Shown here piece after piece: positions 6,436 to 9,121 of a stretch of 9,121 nt of DNA. The notes below the pieces were generated by a model that saw nothing but the letters and a program-made list of their open reading frames with translations, made no database searches and had not been told where the DNA came from. Position 1 is the stretch's first letter; the number at the start of each line of letters is the position of its first letter. The position numbers and the translations under genes were made by a program. Origin of the DNA: Microcaldota archaeon (GTDB taxonomy: Archaea; Micrarchaeota; Micrarchaeia; Anstonellales; Bilamarchaeaceae); assembly GCA_030666035.1 (NCBI GenBank), contig DAOUYQ010000020.1, positions 1-9,121 on the forward strand. Reading direction: 5' to 3'.

Positions 6436-6677
6436 TGCGGGCTGAAATTGCACTGCTTGGGCTGGCAATTCTCTCCTTTGCCCTCTTTGGCTGCTCCTCA
6501 GTGGATAAGGAACTTGGAACTCCAAGCCCTTCTTCCAAGAGCCCTTCTATTATAGCAACCAAGGCAGTTTCCCAGCTCTCGATGAGTGAACTTGGGATAA
6601 CTGAGGAAGACCTATCTGTTCCCGAGCTGGACATAGACATGTCTGATGATGATTTCTCCACAGATATTATCATCTAA
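6435..6677 (+). CDS. Small putative lipoprotein, 80 residues
   Basis: A signal sequence (MRAEIALLGLAILSFALF) ends in a lipobox-like LFGCSS, with Cys20 as the likely lipidated or otherwise anchored residue. The mature part is about 60 residues, Ser- and Pro-rich at first (TPSPSSKSPS) and then acidic (EEDLSVPELDIDMSDDDFST), and looks largely unfolded. The ATG overlaps the previous stop by one base, so the two genes are almost certainly co-expressed. Codon pattern and signal peptide argue for a real gene despite its size. No family recognised. Lipid anchoring in this lineage is assumed from the motif only. Confidence 0.75.
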   Translation: MRAEIALLGLAILSFALFGCSSVDKELGTPSPSSKSPSIIATKAVSQLSMSELGITEEDLSVPELDIDMSDDDFSTDIII

Positions 6678-6710
6678 TTTTCTTTTTTTCTTTTATTTCT
6701 TATTATATTA
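6678..6710 (+). terminator. Oligo-T terminator after the small lipoprotein gene
   Basis: Immediately after the stop codon, a run of T-rich sequence (TTTTCTTTTTTTCTTTTATTTC and onward) without a hairpin is typical of archaeal intrinsic termination. It separates this operon from the one starting at 6782. Confidence 0.65.
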
Positions 6711-6781
6711 TTGCACTCTTTTTGATAAGTGTTTTTGTAGTTTTGTGTGTGTCCACTTCGCCCCTACAAACATAACAAATC

Positions 6782-6833
6782 TTTATAAATCTTGCCCCCC
6801 ATAAATTACTACTGTTTTTGGTTTAATGGTGAT
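6782..6833 (+). promoter_or_regulatory. TATA box and Shine-Dalgarno site of the stalk-protein operon
   Basis: TTTATAAAT at 6782-6790 is a good TATA box, with an A-rich BRE-like stretch (ACAAAT) before it. Transcription would start around 6808-6815. GGTGAT at 6828-6833 lies three bases before the ATG at 6837. An in-frame ATG at 6792 falls only two bases downstream of the TATA box and so would not be in the message, which decides the start at 6837. Confidence 0.7.
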
Positions 6834-6836
6834 GTA

Positions 6837-8462
6837 ATGGCGATAATTAGAGAACTTAAAGGTATGGAAATTACGCAGGGTAAACAGGTTAAGCCGGTTA
6901 AGGTGGATAAAGAGCTCATTGGACTGGGCAGGTGCCTATTTGGCATGCCTAGGCTTTTGGAGAAGAGCCCTTTGGAAGCGCGCAGAGTCCAAAATATTGT
7001 GGGCCAGTATAACGCATCCAACTCAATGGGATTGGGGTTCGAGCAAAAGGGCAACCTGGTTTTCGATGCGCTTGGCAGGGCTGCGCTTGAGGAAAAGTTC
7101 CCGGGAATCCACGCTGATATGCGGGAAATGAAAGAGCGCATGAATGCACATGACCCGTTCAATAAGCCGAGAAAGGAAGGATGGATGTCTAGTATGGCAG
7201 ATGCGCTCAACGGCGCGAAGCAGAGAATCGCCCTGTCCGTAGCAACCACATCACTATACGTTTTTGCTTCCCTGGCTGCATTTGGAACAATTGGCTGTTC
7301 TGGCGATGGAAAGAAATCCGGAGCAGATGCAGGGATGGATACATCCACCGAAACGCTCCCGCCCCTGAGCACTGATGAGGGCCCAGGTACCAATGCAGAT
7401 GCCGATACTGATACAGATATTGACACGGATATAGATACGGATACCGACACTGACACGGATACAGACACTAATTTGGATGCAGGCCCGGATGGAAGCACAG
7501 ACACAGACATTGATACGGACACTGACACAGACACTGACACAGACACGGATACCGACACTGACACTGATACAGATACTGACACGGACACAGATACGGATAC
7601 GGACACAGATGTAGACACTGACACCGATACAGATACTGACACGGACACAGATGTAGACACTGACACCGATACCGACACTGATTTGGATGCAGGCATGGAT
7701 GGAAGCACAGATACTGACACAGACACCGATACTGATACAGATGTAGACACAGACACCGATACAGATGTAGACACAGATACAGATACGGATACGGACACTG
7801 ACACAGATGTCTGTGTAGAACCAGGAGCAGCAACCGTGCAGGTCGAAGACGATGTTGAGGCCACCGATCCCATAAGCGGAGACATATACCATTACGATGT
7901 CCTTGTTGACCCTGAAACCGCAGCATTCTGGCCGGCAATCGGCACGCTTTTCGAGGTGAGGATCCAAATGGAAGGCACAGGCATTCCTGAGTGGTCTGAC
8001 TCCATGGATGCAGGCCCTGATGGCAGGACAGACATGCACGGCATGGAACTCGAGGTAGGGGACCAGGTATGGGGCATTCCCAAGCTGGAAACCTCTGAAG
8101 GAACCCACACAATCCTGGGAGTAACTCAACTGTTCAATGGAACACTGAGTGATGTGTCTTCCTCAACCACATTCAGCTACAAGGGCTCAACCTATGAGCT
8201 CAGCAGGCTTGATTCAATTGAGAGTGCAGGTGAAGGCCTGATGAGGCTTGTGAAGGACGGCGGAACTCCGAACGATGAGTGGCTGCCTGCAGGAACCACC
8301 ACCCAATTCGGAGGCCTCACAGTGAAAGTCCTTGCAGTAGACGATTACTCAGTGACGATGGTCGTGTACGGAGACCGCCAGCCCACCAACGCGGCCACAG
8401 ATGTCGATGTTGATGGCAACCTGATGGAAGAGACCGTGCGCAGGGGATGTGATACACTATGA
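6837..8462 (+). CDS. Surface protein: N-terminal domain, membrane/lipobox segment, Asp-Thr stalk, C-terminal beta domain
   Basis: The product has 541 residues. Residues 1-130 are polar with amphipathic helices and unrecognised. Residues 131-153 are hydrophobic (IALSVATTSLYVFASLAAFG) and lead into GTIGC154SGD, a lipobox-like motif. A low-complexity linker and Asp-Thr stalk run to about 324. The C-terminal domain (325-541) is rich in beta-prone stretches such as VGDQVWGIPKLET, TFSYKGSTYELSRLD and FGGLTVKVLAVDDYSVTMVV, which recall archaeal S-layer-type beta sandwiches; this is a resemblance, not an assignment. Its only cysteines, 326 and 538, bracket the domain and could form a disulfide. Either the protein is N-in/C-out with an uncleaved anchor, or translation also begins at the internal ATG at 7185 (residue 117), which would create an ordinary lipoprotein signal peptide. 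It overlaps the next gene by 4 bases (ATGA). Confidence 0.88.
   Translation: MAIIRELKGMEITQGKQVKPVKVDKELIGLGRCLFGMPRLLEKSPLEARRVQNIVGQYNASNSMGLGFEQKGNLVFDALGRAALEEKFPGIHADMREMKERMNAHDPFNKPRKEGWMSSMADALNGAKQRIALSVATTSLYVFASLAAFGTIGCSGDGKKSGADAGMDTSTETLPPLSTDEGPGTNADADTDTDIDTDIDTDTDTDTDTDTNLDAGPDGSTDTDIDTDTDTDTDTDTDTDTDTDTDTDTDTDTDTDTDVDTDTDTDTDTDTDVDTDTDTDTDLDAGMDGSTDTDTDTDTDTDVDTDTDTDVDTDTDTDTDTDTDVCVEPGAATVQVEDDVEATDPISGDIYHYDVLVDPETAAFWPAIGTLFEVRIQMEGTGIPEWSDSMDAGPDGRTDMHGMELEVGDQVWGIPKLETSEGTHTILGVTQLFNGTLSDVSSSTTFSYKGSTYELSRLDSIESAGEGLMRLVKDGGTPNDEWLPAGTTTQFGGLTVKVLAVDDYSVTMVVYGDRQPTNAATDVDVDGNLMEETVRRGCDTL
7392..7808 (+). repeat. Asp-Thr dipeptide (GAYACN hexamer) repeat tract
   Basis: Residues 186-324 of the surface protein are almost entirely Asp-Thr pairs, with occasional Ile, Val or Leu in place of Thr. 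Codons vary (GAC/GAT with ACA, ACC, ACG, ACT), but there are exact longer copies: 7601-7630 equals 7643-7672 (offset 42), and 7566-7592 equals 7626-7652 (offset 60). Blocks 7471-7501 and 7681-7711 (LDAGxDGST) match at 29 of 31 bases and divide the tract into three segments. The product would be a highly negative, extended stalk that may bind Ca2+ or other cations; that role is inference. Confidence 0.9.
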
Positions 8463-9121
8463 ATTCCTTCAAGAATGTAGGCCTGGTAATCCTTGGCCTT
8501 TTATTTATTTTTTCTTCAGCATTTGCATGCGATTACGACTCAGACTGTGAGTTCTGGGAAGAGTGCAATGGCGGGGACTGCGAGCCCGGCAGCGGAATGT
8601 GCGACGGAGACTCAGACTGCGACTCTGATGAATACTGTGATTCTGACACCCACGTCTGCATCTCAGCTGAGTGCATTTACGATTCAAATTGTGAATTCTG
8701 GGAGGAATGCAACTCAGACTACGAGTGCGAGCCCGGCAGCGGAATGTGCGATGGAGACTCTGACTGCGAAGCTGGTGAGCACTGCGATGATGATACTCAT
8801 GTATGTATTTCCGCAGAATGTACATCAAATTCCGACTGCCCCGGCGGCCAGTACTGCAATTCAAATTACCAGTGTGTTTCAGGCGGCGGCGGGGATGACG
8901 ACGAGTGCGACTCCGATTCCGACTGCGAAGACTGGGAAGAGTGCAATGGCGGGAACTGCGAGGATGACCCGGACAAGTGCAAAGATGACGGGGATTGTGA
9001 TGGCGATGAGTTCTGCAACTCAAACCACGAGTGCGAATCCGGAGAATGCAGCGATGATGATGATTGTGATGATGGGGAATACTGCAACTCAGACCACGAG
9101 TGCGTGATGTACACAGGCTAC
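8459..9121 (+). CDS. Secreted four-cysteine-module protein, paralogue of 2537 gene (runs off right edge)
   Basis: 221 codons are visible. A signal peptide (MNSFKNVGLVILGLLFIFSSAFA) is followed at once by Cys24 and eight modules of the same C-x5-C-x5-C-x(4-6)-C pattern as the 2537 gene (32 cysteines, all in modules). The protein is much more acidic, with loops such as CDGDSDC and CSDDDDC that could bind cations. Module types run A, B, A, B, B, A, B, B, so the strict alternation of the paralogue is only partly kept; a GGGGDDDE linker lies before module 6. The ATG overlaps the upstream TGA by four bases (ATGA), so translation is coupled to the stalk protein. The C-terminus, including any membrane anchor like that of the paralogue, is outside the window. 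Function unknown. Confidence 0.9.
   Translation, partial: MNSFKNVGLVILGLLFIFSSAFACDYDSDCEFWEECNGGDCEPGSGMCDGDSDCDSDEYCDSDTHVCISAECIYDSNCEFWEECNSDYECEPGSGMCDGDSDCEAGEHCDDDTHVCISAECTSNSDCPGGQYCNSNYQCVSGGGGDDDECDSDSDCEDWEECNGGNCEDDPDKCKDDGDCDGDEFCNSNHECESGECSDDDDCDDGEYCNSDHECVMYTGY
8528..8818 (+). repeat. Tandem duplicated two-module unit
   Basis: The unit from 8528 (Cys24) to 8671 is repeated from 8672 to 8818, 48 and 49 codons long. Both copies encode an A module with FWEEC, the linker EPGSGMCDGDSDC, a B module and the end THVCISAEC. The DNA of the linker is nearly identical (CGAGCCCGGCAGCGGAATGT at 8580 and again at 8728), which indicates a recent duplication rather than convergence. Confidence 0.85.

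Noticed and set aside
6792..6836. Upstream in-frame ATG as start of the stalk protein
   Set aside because: It lies two bases after the TATA box, so it would precede the transcription start; the ATG at 6837 has GGTGAT before it.
7175..7187. Internal ATG at 7185 as the true start of the stalk protein
   Set aside because: It would give a standard lipoprotein signal, but promoter, GGTGAT and continuous coding character favour 6837; kept only as a possible second start.
7400..7812. CRISPR array
   Set aside because: Repeats are 6-base codon pairs in frame without unique spacers; it is a coding low-complexity tract.
6809..7885. Minus-strand frame encoding a long Ser-Val repeat
   Set aside because: It is the antisense shadow of the Asp-Thr tract; it has no ribosome-binding site and the plus frame continues into a normal domain.

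Overview
The window looks archaeal, probably from an uncultivated, DPANN-like lineage; this placement is inference. The evidence is an archaeal-type RtcB carrying an intein, TATA boxes about 25 bases ahead of genes, two likely leaderless starts, Shine-Dalgarno sites of the GGTGAT type, oligo-T terminators, and a membrane-anchored winged-helix regulator of a type typical of archaea.

Layout. Positions 1-2432 (minus) hold the N-terminal part of the tRNA-splicing ligase RtcB, interrupted by a 501-residue LAGLIDADG intein inserted exactly before the metal-binding Cys98; the C-terminus lies beyond the left edge. Divergent from it, 2537-3787 (plus) encodes a secreted, membrane-anchored protein made of 13 four-cysteine modules. 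A 244-base gap (3788-4031) has no convincing gene but holds five hairpins in a row. On the minus strand lies a two-gene operon: a membrane-bound winged-helix regulator (5387-4680) followed by a GNAT acetyltransferase (4661-4032). The divergent promoter region 5388-5538 carries an 18-bp perfect palindrome against a TATA box. On the plus strand follow a secreted acidic helical protein (5539-6435) and, overlapping by one base, an 80-residue putative lipoprotein (6435-6677), then an oligo-T terminator. A second plus-strand operon starts at a TATA box at 6782: a 541-residue membrane or lipoprotein with a long Asp-Thr stalk and a C-terminal, probably beta-rich, domain (6837-8462), overlapped by 4 bases by a second four-cysteine-module protein (8459 to beyond the right edge).

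Together, everything right of RtcB except the acetyltransferase and the regulator's DNA-binding domain appears to be exported. The window reads as a cell-surface locus (two disulfide-rich repeat proteins, a stalked surface protein, a small lipoprotein and a helical secreted protein) next to a membrane-anchored regulator that may sense the envelope and control the divergent genes. The functional link is inference. The clearest unusual items are the strict alternation of two module types in the first Cys-rich protein, the stalk with its reused DAGPDG motif, the hairpin cluster, and the RtcB intein with a non-canonical penultimate residue.
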